Source: Candidatus Thioglobus autotrophicus (lineage in GTDB: Bacteria > Pseudomonadota > Gammaproteobacteria > PS1 > Pseudothioglobaceae). Taken from it: 64,000 nt of DNA. The DNA is taken from NCBI RefSeq assembly GCF_001293165.1, contig NZ_CP010552.1:248001-312000 (forward strand), given 5' to 3'. The notes beneath the pieces are model-generated. The model did not search any database. It saw only the letters and a program-made list of their open reading frames with translations, and had not been told where the DNA came from. This document shows positions 53,000-62,554 of the stretch, piece after piece (position 1 is the first letter of the stretch; each line of letters starts with the position of its first letter). Both the position numbers and the translations under genes were made by a program.

Positions 53000-54184
53000 T
53001 TAGACTACTTGCCCTGCTGCCCAGCCAGACGACCAGGCCCATTGGAAATTATAACCCCCAAGCCAACCAGTTACGTCAACCGTTTCGCCAATAAAATACA
53101 ACCCTGACTGCTTGTTTGATTCTAGCGTTTTAGAAGACAGTTCATCGGTATTCACACCACCCGTACACACCTCAGCTGTGCGTAATCCTTCAGTGCCACT
53201 AGGCACTAACAGCCAGTGATTTAAACGATAACCAAATGCTTTTAGATCGTGCTGTTTAATTTCACCCAGGGTGATATCGGCCAATGCTTTTGCACTCAAA
53301 GTATTGGCCAAGCGCTCAGCCAAGCGCTTTGGAAAAAATTCAGCCAGAATGGTTTTAAGCTCCGCCTTGCCACGTGACTGTTGTTTATTTAGCAAATATT
53401 CACTCGCATCTAAATCAGGCAAAAGGTTAATCTCAATAGCATCGCCCTTATTCCAGTAAGAAGATATTTGTAAAATAGCGGGACCACTTAAGCCTCGATG
53501 AGTAATCAGCAACGCCTCTCTAAAGCTAGCACCATTACAAGCAACCACTGCATCTAGTGAAAGACCAGAAAGGTCTTTAAAATAGCTATTAATATCATGT
53601 TGATGAAAAGTGAGTGGCACCAAGGCCGGCTTAAAGCCGACGAACTTAAGCCCAAATTGTTTGGCAATTTGCAGGCCAAAATCACTGGCACCCATTTTTG
53701 GAATACTAGGGCCGCCCGTGGCAATGACGAGTGCTTGCGTTTGAAAATCACCTTGGTTTGTTTGCACAACATAGTCTGATTCAAACGCAACTTGGCTGAT
53801 ATCGCATGCCAACATCATATCAACCTGCTGACACTCATCTAGCAACATTCTAAGCACGGCACCCGATTTTTGATCGCAAAATAATTGCCCCAAGGTTTTT
53901 TCTGTCCAACGCAAATGATGGCTTTCCAATAGAGCGATAAAATCCCATTGGGTATAGCGCGATAAAGCGGATTTACAAAAATGAGTGTTGTTTGAAATGT
54001 AGGCTTCGGGCTCAATATAGAGATTGGTAAAATTACATTTTCCACCACCAGAAATAAGAATTTTTTTGCCGGCTTTAATAGCCTTATCAAGCACGAGAAC
54101 TTTACGCCCACGTTGAGACGCTTGAGCAGCGCACATCAATCCTGCAGCACCAGCACCAACAATAATCACGTCGTATTGTTTCAA
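53000..54184 (-). CDS. HI0933/BaiN-family flavoprotein
   Basis: 394-residue NAD(P)/FAD-dependent oxidoreductase. GAGAAGLMCAAQASQRG and LISGGGKCNFTNLY at the N terminus, GGPSIPKMGASDFG mid-protein, and VDVTGWLGGYNFQWAWSSG at the end fit this family. Function is unknown in most bacteria. Its start overlaps the end of the hydrolase-TlpA gene by 4 bases. Confidence 0.85.
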   Translation of the reverse strand: MKQYDVIIVGAGAAGLMCAAQASQRGRKVLVLDKAIKAGKKILISGGGKCNFTNLYIEPEAYISNNTHFCKSALSRYTQWDFIALLESHHLRWTEKTLGQLFCDQKSGAVLRMLLDECQQVDMMLACDISQVAFESDYVVQTNQGDFQTQALVIATGGPSIPKMGASDFGLQIAKQFGLKFVGFKPALVPLTFHQHDINSYFKDLSGLSLDAVVACNGASFREALLITHRGLSGPAILQISSYWNKGDAIEINLLPDLDASEYLLNKQQSRGKAELKTILAEFFPKRLAERLANTLSAKALADITLGEIKQHDLKAFGYRLNHWLLVPSGTEGLRTAEVCTGGVNTDELSSKTLESNKQSGLYFIGETVDVTGWLGGYNFQWAWSSGWAAGQVV

Positions 54185-55425
54185 AAGAGTTTTTCAATGG
54201 TTTTAATAATCGCAGGAGAATCCCATTCTAGTGCACCGCGATAAGTGTAGCGAATGATGGCATTTTTATCCAGTATAAAGTTTGACGGATAGGCATACAC
54301 ACCCCAATCTTGGACGGCTTTGCCTTCATCGTCTAGTAGGATGGATAGATCAAATTTTACGCGTTTTTTAAAGTCGCTAATTTCGCGAGCTGACTCGCCC
54401 ACATTGACTGTAATTATTTCAAAATCTTGTTGTTTTAGTTTGTCACCGAGCCTAACTAAAGAAGGGATTTCTTTAATACAAGGTTTACACCAGCTTGCCC
54501 AAAAATTGAGCAAAATGACTTTATCTTTATAATCACTTAGCTTGACTATATTGCCATTTAAATCTTTTAGTTGCAATACAATGTTTTGCTTACCTTTATA
54601 AGTCTTGAGCATTGGCTCGCTAAAGTTAAGGCTGGATTTAGTGGATTTGCGTTTTGATAGTGTTTTTGGCGAAAGTGGAGTAACAGTTGAGAGTAAATTA
54701 GCTGCTTGGATGTAGATGTTGGCTAAATCTGCTTTTACTTTTAGATCTAGTTTGGTCAGATCTTCCTCATTGCGCATATAAAACCCACCACGAACGCCTT
54801 TTAATCGGTGCACAAATACTGAACTGCCGCCCAATTTTAGGGTATTCAAGATTTCTTTAGCACGGAAATATTTAGTGCTGTACTGAGTTAAGATCATATA
54901 AATGGGTAAATTACTGACTTTAGCAACATTCACATATTCTGCCTCGGTACCTAATGCAGGTGCGCCTTTGATTAGATGCGGAGAATGGAAAATATGGCCT
55001 TTTAGGTAAGCATCATCAGGATGTTTAATTTGCCACTGATACGCAGCTTTGAGGGCGAGCTGGGCGCCTCTACCTGAGCTAACAAAGAATAATTGTTTAA
55101 AGCCTTGGTCTTGCGTGAGGCTGATCAACTCTACGAGATCATCTATACTGAATTCGTTGATACTGCTGCGATTCTTTGGCACCATGTAGCTTGTGTGTAA
55201 ATCAAGTGCCCAAACGTCGTTCCCATCAAAAGCCAGCTGTTGCGCTGTTGGAATGTGGCCTTTGCCAAAACCACGCTCAGATGGAAGGTATAGATACAAG
55301 GTGTCGCCATCGGCTTTAAAAGTATCTGCTAGGATTACTTCGCCAGAGCTAAGCTCGATTTCTATTTTGTCATCAGCGATAACGATGGATGATAAAAACA
55401 AGATTGTGAGTATAAGCCACTTCAT
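54181..55425 (-). CDS. Exported hydrolase-like / TlpA thioredoxin fusion
   Basis: 414 residues. Signal peptide MKWLILTILFLSSIVIA. Residues 20-240 look like an alpha/beta-hydrolase fold (DGDTLYLYLPSERGFGKGH, then VSSGRGAQLALKAAY where GxSxG is expected; the nucleophile position appears to be Gly). Residues 270-414 are a TlpA/ResA domain: LNFWASWCKPCIKEIPSL, cis-Pro region YAYPSNFILDKN. A thioredoxin with a probably inactive hydrolase-like partner is unusual. Overlaps the flanking genes on both sides by 4 bases. Confidence 0.72.
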   Translation of the reverse strand: MKWLILTILFLSSIVIADDKIEIELSSGEVILADTFKADGDTLYLYLPSERGFGKGHIPTAQQLAFDGNDVWALDLHTSYMVPKNRSSINEFSIDDLVELISLTQDQGFKQLFFVSSGRGAQLALKAAYQWQIKHPDDAYLKGHIFHSPHLIKGAPALGTEAEYVNVAKVSNLPIYMILTQYSTKYFRAKEILNTLKLGGSSVFVHRLKGVRGGFYMRNEEDLTKLDLKVKADLANIYIQAANLLSTVTPLSPKTLSKRKSTKSSLNFSEPMLKTYKGKQNIVLQLKDLNGNIVKLSDYKDKVILLNFWASWCKPCIKEIPSLVRLGDKLKQQDFEIITVNVGESAREISDFKKRVKFDLSILLDDEGKAVQDWGVYAYPSNFILDKNAIIRYTYRGALEWDSPAIIKTIEKLF

Positions 55426-55676
55426 GGATAGTTATACATGTCCAAAATATAGTACAAAGTTACGCCTTCAGATGAGCGAGATGGGCCCAAAACTTTAGCA
55501 GCATACAAGTGATTAGCTGTGTCTGATTTTTCTATTGCTTGTTCGAGCGTTTCAACAATGTCGACATTATTTGCAGGCACACGCTCACGCTTGACACGAG
55601 GAATACGCACCACCGCATATTGTTCAGTAACCACCTTAATACTCGGATGAGGGTCTAGTGAATAGCCATTAATCAT
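55422..55676 (-). CDS. Small hypothetical protein, intact copy of a tandem pair
   Basis: 84 residues, start at MINGYSLDPHPSIKVVTEQYAVVRI. The first 32 codons are repeated in the upstream broken copy at 55,669-55,845, with 14 synonymous changes and 1 amino-acid change. After that it continues with VDIVETLEQAIEKSDTANHLYAAKVLGPSRSSEGVTLYYILDMY. No signal peptide. Its stop overlaps the fusion gene start by 4 bases. I do not recognise the family. Confidence 0.65.
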   Translation of the reverse strand: MINGYSLDPHPSIKVVTEQYAVVRIPRVKRERVPANNVDIVETLEQAIEKSDTANHLYAAKVLGPSRSSEGVTLYYILDMYNYP

Positions 55677-55845
55677 AAATTTCTCTATCAGTTTCAATTG
55701 AGGCAAAACCTCCCCATAGAGCAGGCGAGGAATTGCCTCTAGCAGACGCACGCTCACGCTTGACGCGAGGAATGCGCACCACGGCATATTGCTCGGTGAC
55801 AACCTTAATTTTGGGATGTGGATCTAGCGAGTAACCATTTATCAT
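55669..55845 (-). pseudogene. Truncated tandem copy of the small hypothetical gene
   Basis: Starts MINGYSLDPHPKIKVV at 55,845, only 2 bases after the stop of the ETHE1 gene. It matches the downstream copy for 32 codons, then changes to unrelated SARGNSSPALWGGFASIET and ends at 55,669. The new part is encoded by an inverted repeat (55,700-55,739). The first part kept the protein sequence through many silent changes, so it was once a working gene. It may still yield a 58-residue protein. Confidence 0.6.
55700..55739. repeat. Inverted repeat that ends the truncated gene copy
   Basis: GAGGCAAAACCTC (55,700-55,712) and GAGGAATTGCCTC (55,727-55,739) can pair around CCCATAGAGCAGGC. The central AGAGCAGGC recalls, loosely, the REP-like core elsewhere. 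It lies where the tandem copies lose similarity. Confidence 0.55.
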
Positions 55846-55847
55846 AT

Positions 55848-56552
55848 CTAATCGGTGATGATCTTTGATCCGCACACTTGGTTTGAAGGCACGGCGACAT
55901 GAATTTTTGCTGGAAGTGATAGCTTCATTGCGTCAACACGACGAACAAACTCGGCTTGATCAACGCCGCCGCCAATCATTTCATTAAAGGCTTTTTCTTC
56001 CCAAATTGAGCTAACTGTTCGCCCACCATAATCATGCGCTGGGTAAACCAGGGTTGCTTCTGGCAAAGTGAATAAATATTGGATGGAGTTATATAGGTTT
56101 TCAGCAGAGCCACCTTGGAAATCACAACGCCCGCAGCTTCTGATTAACAATGCATCTCCGGTGAACACTTTATCGTTAATAGCGTAAGACATACAGCCAC
56201 TGGTGTGGCCTGGGGTAGTCATGGCTTTAATTTTAAATTCGCCAAATTCTAAATACTCACCATCCTTAATTAAGATATCTGCGCAAGCCACAGGACTGGC
56301 ATCACCCAGAACAATTTGTGCTTGTTTGAACTGATCTTTTAGTGGGCATGAGCTGGTAATATGGTCTGCATGGATATGCGTTTCAATAATGTATTTAAGC
56401 GTTAGTCCAAGCTCTTCAATCAGGCCAATATCTCGCTGCTTGGTTTCGCTAACGGCGTCAATAATAACTGCTTCTTTGGTTTTAGAATCAGCTAATAAAT
56501 ACGTATATGTTGAACTTTCTTTTTCAAATAAAGGGCGGAAAATTAAACTCAT
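55848..56552 (-). CDS. Persulfide dioxygenase-like MBL protein (ETHE1 type)
   Basis: 234 residues. Metal motif [10 protein letters not shown], then [36 protein letters not shown] and YPAHDYGG: the DFQGG and PAHDY motifs are those of ETHE1/Blh persulfide dioxygenases, which oxidise glutathione persulfide to sulfite. Cytosolic. Overlaps yciI by 4 bases upstream. It fits sulfide oxidation with the SQR-like protein at 47.4 kb. Confidence 0.88.
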   Translation of the reverse strand: MSLIFRPLFEKESSTYTYLLADSKTKEAVIIDAVSETKQRDIGLIEELGLTLKYIIETHIHADHITSSCPLKDQFKQAQIVLGDASPVACADILIKDGEYLEFGEFKIKAMTTPGHTSGCMSYAINDKVFTGDALLIRSCGRCDFQGGSAENLYNSIQYLFTLPEATLVYPAHDYGGRTVSSIWEEKAFNEMIGGGVDQAEFVRRVDAMKLSLPAKIHVAVPSNQVCGSKIITD

Positions 56553-56848
56553 GGTAATACCTTTTTAAAGGGCTTAACGATCACACTAGCGTAAGCACCT
56601 GATGACATGTATGGATCAGCGTCTGCCCAGGCTTGTGCATCTGCCAAGCATTCAAACTCTGCAACAACCAGAGAGCCTGTAAAGCCTGCTTCGCCGGGCT
56701 CGTTGTTGTCGATGGCTGGGTGTGGACCTGCTAAGATCAAACGACCTTCGCTTTGTAAAAGCTTTAAGCGCTCAACATGTGCTGGGCGTACTGACATTCT
56801 TTTTTCTAATGAATTTTCTACATCTTGTGAAATAACAGCATATAGCAT
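56549..56848 (-). CDS. YciI family protein
   Basis: 99 residues of the YciI-like dimeric alpha/beta fold: [34 protein letters not shown] with the family His-Asp pair and [14 protein letters not shown]. Function unknown, possibly a small-molecule lyase. Sits 11 bases after dapB and overlaps the ETHE1 gene by 4 bases. Confidence 0.85.
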   Translation of the reverse strand: MLYAVISQDVENSLEKRMSVRPAHVERLKLLQSEGRLILAGPHPAIDNNEPGEAGFTGSLVVAEFECLADAQAWADADPYMSSGAYASVIVKPFKKVLP

Positions 56849-56859
56849 TTAAATTCTCC

Positions 56860-57603
<744 letters not shown>

Positions 57604-57628
57604 CTATTAATTAAAAATCAAGCTTAAA

Positions 57629-58459
57629 CTATTCTTGTCTAACCCTTAAATACACTGGATATTTGAAACTACCCTTTTTTGTGAAGCCGTAATATTTGAA
57701 TGTAATTTTACTACCAATAGCTGGTGGGTTTGATCTGTCTTTATCCTTAAAACCAGAGCCAATTTTCAATTTCTTGCCAGAATCTGTTTGGCACAACACC
57801 GATCCCATCATATTTTGGTATTTACCTTTTCCTGGCAAAATTTCTAATATGGTGCATTCGGTATCCAAGTATTGTTTAACCTTAAGCGCTGAGGATAGTC
57901 GCCCTGTTTGATATAAAGTGCTTGGGTTGCGCACCACAACCCCCTCGCCTTTGTGACTCGTTACCTCTGTTAGGAAGTTTTGCAGTTGTTGTTTACTTTG
58001 AATTTGTGTCTGCTTAAGCACTTTAAGGTGTGGCACAGAATGGCTAAATAAATGACTTTTTAAGACTGACAATCTTTCGAGTAGCCCGCCCTGCTGATTT
58101 GGCACTTCAAAAATATTATGGGTGATTAACTTCCAACGATCATCGGCATTTTTAGTACGGACAATTGAGCTGATATTTTCAAAATCGTTACGCTTGGTCC
58201 AAAGTTCGCCATCAATAGCAAACGGCGGATAATTTTTAATAAACCATTTCGGTGGCGTGAGTTTCACACCTCCTCGGGTAAGCAGCTCTTTGCCAGTCCA
58301 AAAGCCACGAATACCATCTAGTTTTTCACTCATCACCCAACCTACAACATCTTTGCTGTCATCGTAGGTTTTGAGTAAAAATAAATCGGGCTTAGTAGCT
58401 AAAGCCACTTGAACAAGCATTAAATAAGCGAAAACTAATTTAATGCTTGTTTTAAACAT
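57629..58459 (-). CDS. Exported ATP-dependent DNA ligase (Lig E type)
   Basis: 276 residues with signal peptide MFKTSIKLVFAYLMLVQVALA. Adenylation motif SEKLDGIRGFWTGKELLTRGG (Lys near 45), FAIDGELW, KGEGVVVRNP and LKVKQYLDTECTILE, followed by a short OB domain. This minimal ATP ligase group acts in the periplasm, perhaps during DNA uptake or in extracellular DNA. It is 6 bases from kdsA in the same direction. Confidence 0.9.
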   Translation of the reverse strand: MFKTSIKLVFAYLMLVQVALATKPDLFLLKTYDDSKDVVGWVMSEKLDGIRGFWTGKELLTRGGVKLTPPKWFIKNYPPFAIDGELWTKRNDFENISSIVRTKNADDRWKLITHNIFEVPNQQGGLLERLSVLKSHLFSHSVPHLKVLKQTQIQSKQQLQNFLTEVTSHKGEGVVVRNPSTLYQTGRLSSALKVKQYLDTECTILEILPGKGKYQNMMGSVLCQTDSGKKLKIGSGFKDKDRSNPPAIGSKITFKYYGFTKKGSFKYPVYLRVRQE

Positions 58460-58465
58460 AGACTT

Positions 58466-59299
58466 TTATAGCTCGTCTTCTAAAAAGCCATTTTGCTTAG
58501 TGATGTTATCAATATCTTGCAAGGTTTTCAGCATGTCTGCCATTCTATGAATAGGAATCATGTTTGGGCCGTCACTCAAGGCATTTTCAGGATCTGGGTG
58601 AGTTTCCATGAAAAATCCAGACACACCCACTGCTGCTGCAGCTCTTGCCAAAACAGGTACCATTTCTCTTTGTCCACCCGAGGTTAAGCCGTTACCGCCT
58701 GGTTGTTGCACAGAGTGCGTGGCGTCAAATACCACAGGGCGTCCGGTTGAACGCATAGTGGATAGACCGCGCATATCAGACACCAACGTGTTATAGCCAA
58801 ACGAAGTGCCACGATCACAAATAGTGATTTGCTGATTGCCCACTTCAAAGGCTTTATCTACGACATTTTGCATATCCCACGGCGCCTGGAATTGGCCTTT
58901 TTTAATATTAACCGGAATACCTTGTCTGCAAACATTTTGAATAAAATTAGTTTGACGCACCAAAAAAGCCGGTGTTTGCATCATATCAACCACCGAGGCA
59001 ACCTCATCAAGTGGCGTATCTTCGTGCACATCAGTCAGCACTGGTACGCCAATCTCATCTTTGACTTTTTGCAAAATTCGCAACCCTTCTTCAACGCCCA
59101 ACCCTCTAAAACTTCCCGTGCTAGAGCGATTAGCCTTATCGTATGAAGATTTGTAAATAAAATTAATACCTAGCGCTTCCGTTACCTCTTTAAGTGTTTG
59201 CGCTGTTTCCATAGCAAGCGCTTCAGATTCGATCACACAAGGACCTGCAATCAAGAAAAAAGGCTGATCAATACCGATTTCAAAATCTAATAATTTCAT
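58466..59299 (-). CDS. kdsA: 3-deoxy-8-phosphooctulonate synthase
   Basis: Makes KDO-8-phosphate for lipopolysaccharide core. 277 residues: [65 protein letters not shown] and [12 protein letters not shown]. Divergent from trpC. Confidence 0.96.
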   Translation of the reverse strand: MKLLDFEIGIDQPFFLIAGPCVIESEALAMETAQTLKEVTEALGINFIYKSSYDKANRSSTGSFRGLGVEEGLRILQKVKDEIGVPVLTDVHEDTPLDEVASVVDMMQTPAFLVRQTNFIQNVCRQGIPVNIKKGQFQAPWDMQNVVDKAFEVGNQQITICDRGTSFGYNTLVSDMRGLSTMRSTGRPVVFDATHSVQQPGGNGLTSGGQREMVPVLARAAAAVGVSGFFMETHPDPENALSDGPNMIPIHRMADMLKTLQDIDNITKQNGFLEDEL

Positions 59300-59387
59300 C
59301 GTAGTTAAAATGGTTAAGAGTGATAAGGTTAATTATAAGCCAAACAATTCATTTAAAATGCTTAGCATTCGGAAATAAATTTCAATC

Positions 59388-60185
59388 ATGACAAATACAC
59401 CTGACATCCTCAAAAAAATTATTGCTCGCAAAGAGCAAGAAATTCAAGAAGCTATCAAGCTAATTCCATACGATAAAATGATGGAAACTGCCTATGAAGA
59501 CCGCACCACGCGTGATTTTTATCAAGCACTCAAAGATAAGGCGGATCTTAAGCAAAACGCTATTATTGCTGAAATAAAAAAAGCTTCTCCCTCAAAAGGC
59601 ATCTTACGTGAAGATTTTAACGTGGCTGAAATTGCTAAAAGTTATGCTCAACATGGCGCTGCGTGTTTGTCGGTTTTAACTGATAAGGACTTTTTTCAAG
59701 GCGACGATAAGTACGTTGCACAAGTAAGATCGGTTGTGACACTGCCCGTCTTGCGCAAGGAATTTATTATTGAACCTTACCAAGTATTTCAATCGCGCGT
59801 TTTAGGTGCAGACTGCATTTTGCTAATTGCTGCTTGCTTGGAAGACCAAAGAATGGAAGACTTAGCTATGCTAGCCATTTCTTGCCATATGGATGTTTTG
59901 GTTGAGGTTCATAATCTTGAAGAGCTCAAGCGTGTACAGCAACTTCGCCTGCCAATGGTTGGCATTAATAATCGTAACCTGCGCACCTTTGAGGTCACTT
60001 TGCAAACCACTATTGACCTACTTGATGCTATTGATGATGACACACTAGTAATCACCGAGAGCGGTATTCTCGGTGCAGAAGATGTCAAACTCATGAAAGA
60101 ACACAATATTCACTCATTCTTAGTAGGCGAGGCATTTATGCGCCAAGAAAACCCAGGTCAAGCATTAGAGGACATCTTCTCATGA
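59388..60185 (+). CDS. trpC: Indole-3-glycerol phosphate synthase
   Basis: Ring closure in tryptophan synthesis. 265 residues, beta/alpha barrel: IIAEIKKASPSKGILREDFN, LTDKDFFQGDDKYV, VLRKEFIIEPYQVF, VGINNRNLRTFEV and ITESGI. Monofunctional (no TrpF domain). Separate from trpB (62.6 kb) and no trpD or trpG alongside. Its stop overlaps the OsmC gene by 4 bases. Confidence 0.96.
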   Translation: MTNTPDILKKIIARKEQEIQEAIKLIPYDKMMETAYEDRTTRDFYQALKDKADLKQNAIIAEIKKASPSKGILREDFNVAEIAKSYAQHGAACLSVLTDKDFFQGDDKYVAQVRSVVTLPVLRKEFIIEPYQVFQSRVLGADCILLIAACLEDQRMEDLAMLAISCHMDVLVEVHNLEELKRVQQLRLPMVGINNRNLRTFEVTLQTTIDLLDAIDDDTLVITESGILGAEDVKLMKEHNIHSFLVGEAFMRQENPGQALEDIFS

Positions 60186-60595
60186 ATACCACTGTCAGAT
60201 GGATTGAAGGTATGATGATGGTAGGTGAGTCAGCCAGTGGGCACGCGATTGTCATGGATGGCCCAGAAGACTTAGGTGGTAAAAATCTAGGTGTTCGACC
60301 AATGGAAATGCTACTATTAGGCATGGGCGGCTGCACCACAGTTGATGTTATTTCTACACTTAAAAAAATGCGCGAAGCCGTGCGCGATTGTCGTGTTGAA
60401 ATCTCAGCTCAGCGCGCTGATGAACATCCTAAAGTTTTTACTAAAATTCACCTGCATTTTATTGTTGAAGGCGAAAACCTCAATGATAAAAAAATAGCCA
60501 AAGCCGTTAGCCTGTCCGCTGATAAATACTGCTCTGCTTCTATTATGCTCGGAAAAATGGCTGTCATCACTCATGACTTTACTACCCATGCATAA
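60182..60595 (+). CDS. OsmC/Ohr family protein
   Basis: 137 residues. Two family cysteines: GMGGCTTVDVIS near 43 and KYCSASIML near 121, the spacing of YhfA-type OsmC proteins. Probably a thiol-dependent peroxidase or binding protein. Coupled to trpC by a 4-base overlap and overlaps the next small gene. Confidence 0.87.
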   Translation: MNTTVRWIEGMMMVGESASGHAIVMDGPEDLGGKNLGVRPMEMLLLGMGGCTTVDVISTLKKMREAVRDCRVEISAQRADEHPKVFTKIHLHFIVEGENLNDKKIAKAVSLSADKYCSASIMLGKMAVITHDFTTHA

Positions 60596-60809
60596 TCACT
60601 GGGGCTGGCTTGGAACGCTAACAGGCATTATTGGCGGACTCATGGTTGCGCTTAATTTCGAATATTCTAAGTTTGGTTATATATTCTTTATGGTTTCGGC
60701 TGTTAGTTGGCTCATCCAGGGTGCAAAAAATAATGACAAATCTTTGGTATTACTCAATACTGTTTTTGTTTGTGTTAACACATTAGGTCTTTACCGTTGG
60801 TTTTCCTAA
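60588..60809 (+). CDS. Small membrane protein, PnuC/YgjV-like fragment size
   Basis: 73 residues from MHNHWGWLGTLTGIIGGLMVAL, with three hydrophobic segments, ending LLNTVFVCVNTLGLYRWF. This ending resembles small transporter-like proteins with NMN-transporter similarity. An earlier in-frame ATG at 60,573 is possible; both overlap the OsmC gene. Function unknown. Confidence 0.55.
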   Translation: MHNHWGWLGTLTGIIGGLMVALNFEYSKFGYIFFMVSAVSWLIQGAKNNDKSLVLLNTVFVCVNTLGLYRWFS

Positions 60810-61222
60810 AATCATACACACTTCAATTAGTCTTATTTTTGACGATCAACATCTTTGCTTTTGCCGAAGAAACTCAAACGCCATTGCCTGATATCACTCA
60901 AAGTATTGAAGCTATTAATTATGATATTCTAGATCTTGAAGTAAGTTATAAACTTGATGAAGGCGGCGTTGATGTGCATAACGATATAGCGGACATTAGC
61001 AACGAACTGCTTTATCATGAATACCAGCTGGGCACGCCTACAGATGAAAACAGTCAATGGAATGAATCCGAGCAAATGATTTTGGATGCAAAAATCAAAC
61101 TTCAAGCGTTACAAGAAAAAATCAAACTTGAAGGGGATTGGGGGCAATTACGTTTTCGGGTCATTGACTTTAAAGGAGAAGACCCTGGGCAACTAAAGCT
61201 CAGATACAACTACGGTTTTTAA
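60797..61222 (+). CDS. Exported hypothetical protein
   Basis: 141 residues from a TTG at 60,797. Hydrophobic start LKSYTLQLVLFLTINIFAFA looks like a signal peptide (cleavage before EETQ). The rest is acidic with a helical repeat-free body and ends KGEDPGQLKLRYNYGF. It overlaps the previous gene by 13 bases. Family not recognised. Confidence 0.5.
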   Translation: MVFLKSYTLQLVLFLTINIFAFAEETQTPLPDITQSIEAINYDILDLEVSYKLDEGGVDVHNDIADISNELLYHEYQLGTPTDENSQWNESEQMILDAKIKLQALQEKIKLEGDWGQLRFRVIDFKGEDPGQLKLRYNYGF

Positions 61223-61265
61223 AACTATCCCCTTAAAATAATTAGCGTATAATATTTTTTTTCAT

Positions 61266-61357
61266 GGAGAGTTGGCCGAGTGGCTGAAGGCGCGCCCCTG
61301 CTAAGGGTGTAAAGGGTTTATCCCCTTTCGAGGGTTCAAATCCCTCACTCTCCGCCA
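61266..61357 (+). tRNA. tRNA-Ser (GCU)
   Basis: GGAGAGT acceptor pairing with the 3' ACTCTCC, long variable arm (AAAGGG..TTTA..CCCCTTT), anticodon loop CTGCTAA giving GCT, T-arm GAGGGTTCAAATCCCTC and encoded CCA. 22 bases upstream of thiG. Confidence 0.95.
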
Positions 61358-61379
61358 TAATTAATAAACCTTTATCATT

Positions 61380-62159
61380 ATGACTGACACACCCTTAGTA
61401 ATCGCCGGAAAAACATATAATTCTCGCTTACTGGTTGGCTCAGGTAAATATAAAGATTTAGCTGAAACAAAACTCGCAACAGATGCGGCTGAGGCCAATA
61501 TCATTACTGTTGCTATTCGTCGAACTAACATCGGCCAGGACGCAAACGAGCCTAGCTTATTAGATGTTATTTCTCCTGATACTTACACAATTTTGCCTAA
61601 TACAGCAGGCTGCTACACTGCTAAAGATGCTGTGCGCACTTGCCAACTAGCACGTGAATTATTGGGCGGACATAATTTGGTTAAGCTTGAAGTATTGGGT
61701 GATGAAAAAACCTTATATCCAAATATTGTAGAAACACTGGCTGCTGCCAAAACCTTGGTTAACGACGGCTTTGATGTCATGGTTTACACCAGTGACGATC
61801 CAATCGTTGCTAAAGAACTCGAGAATATTGGCTGTGTTGCTGTGATGCCTCTGGCCTCACTGATTGGCTCCGGCCAAGGCATTGCCAATCCTGCTAATAT
61901 CAAGCTCATCAAAGAGCAAGCGAGTGTGCCAGTGCTGGTTGATGCGGGTATTGGCTGTGCATCGGACGCCGCTAAAGCCATGGAGCTGGGTTGTGATGGC
62001 GTGTTGATGAATTCAGCAATCGCTAATGCACAAGATCCAGTTTTAATGGCTAGTGCGATGAAACACGCTGTTATTGCAGGTCGTGAGTCTTTCTTAGCAG
62101 GAAGAATGATGAAAAAGGCTTTTGCCTCAGCTTCATCACCAATGGAAAACTTAATCTAA
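61380..62159 (+). CDS. thiG: Thiazole synthase
   Basis: Forms the thiazole of thiamine from deoxyxylulose 5-phosphate, ThiS thiocarboxylate and dehydroglycine. 259 residues: [36 protein letters not shown] with the Schiff-base Lys nearby, [15 protein letters not shown] and [20 protein letters not shown]. ThiS is not adjacent. The stop overlaps the convergent DUF6172 gene by 9 bases. No TPP riboswitch was recognised in front. Confidence 0.95.
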   Translation: MTDTPLVIAGKTYNSRLLVGSGKYKDLAETKLATDAAEANIITVAIRRTNIGQDANEPSLLDVISPDTYTILPNTAGCYTAKDAVRTCQLARELLGGHNLVKLEVLGDEKTLYPNIVETLAAAKTLVNDGFDVMVYTSDDPIVAKELENIGCVAVMPLASLIGSGQGIANPANIKLIKEQASVPVLVDAGIGCASDAAKAMELGCDGVLMNSAIANAQDPVLMASAMKHAVIAGRESFLAGRMMKKAFASASSPMENLI

Positions 62160-62489
62160 AAAGTTTTCTTCTTGCTCTTCTGATTTTTCTAGTTTTTCTT
62201 CTACCGGCTTTTTAGTTCTTTTAGCAGGTTTTGATAATACCTCTAGAAAAAATTCATCCAAGCCTTCAACGTCCGCTTCTGAAATAACCTTATTAATTTC
62301 AGAGACGTGAATAACATCAGATGAAGCTTCAGTAGCGCCGAAACGACAATCAAAATCCCAAAAATCTACGTCTTCAGGGAGTTTTTTATTACGCTCACGC
62401 TTAATGTATTTTTTAAGCTCATGCTTAATGGCATCAGCAACTCTTGCTCTTTTCTTTTTTGGATGTTCAAAACTAAATGTTTTTTTCAT
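62151..62489 (-). CDS. DUF6172 family protein
   Basis: 112 residues, basic first half and acidic tail. [50 protein letters not shown]-type text (in parts) and VIHVSEINK match this small family of unknown function. Cytosolic. Between thiG and trpB, its own transcript. Confidence 0.75.
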   Translation of the reverse strand: MKKTFSFEHPKKKRARVADAIKHELKKYIKRERNKKLPEDVDFWDFDCRFGATEASSDVIHVSEINKVISEADVEGLDEFFLEVLSKPAKRTKKPVEEKLEKSEEQEENFLD

Positions 62490-62554
62490 GGTAATTTTGG
62501 ATTAATAATTAATGCGTCAAATTATACGCACTAATCATGAGCACTCGAAAAAAC

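Noticed and set aside
55677-55802. N-terminal extension of the small hypothetical gene to 55,802
   Set aside because: The added 42 residues are the other-frame reading of the duplicated copy and its inverted repeat; MINGYSL at 55,676 matches the start of the upstream copy.
61223-61379. Possible TPP riboswitch before thiG
   Set aside because: The gap is occupied by tRNA-Ser and leaves no room for a thi-box aptamer.
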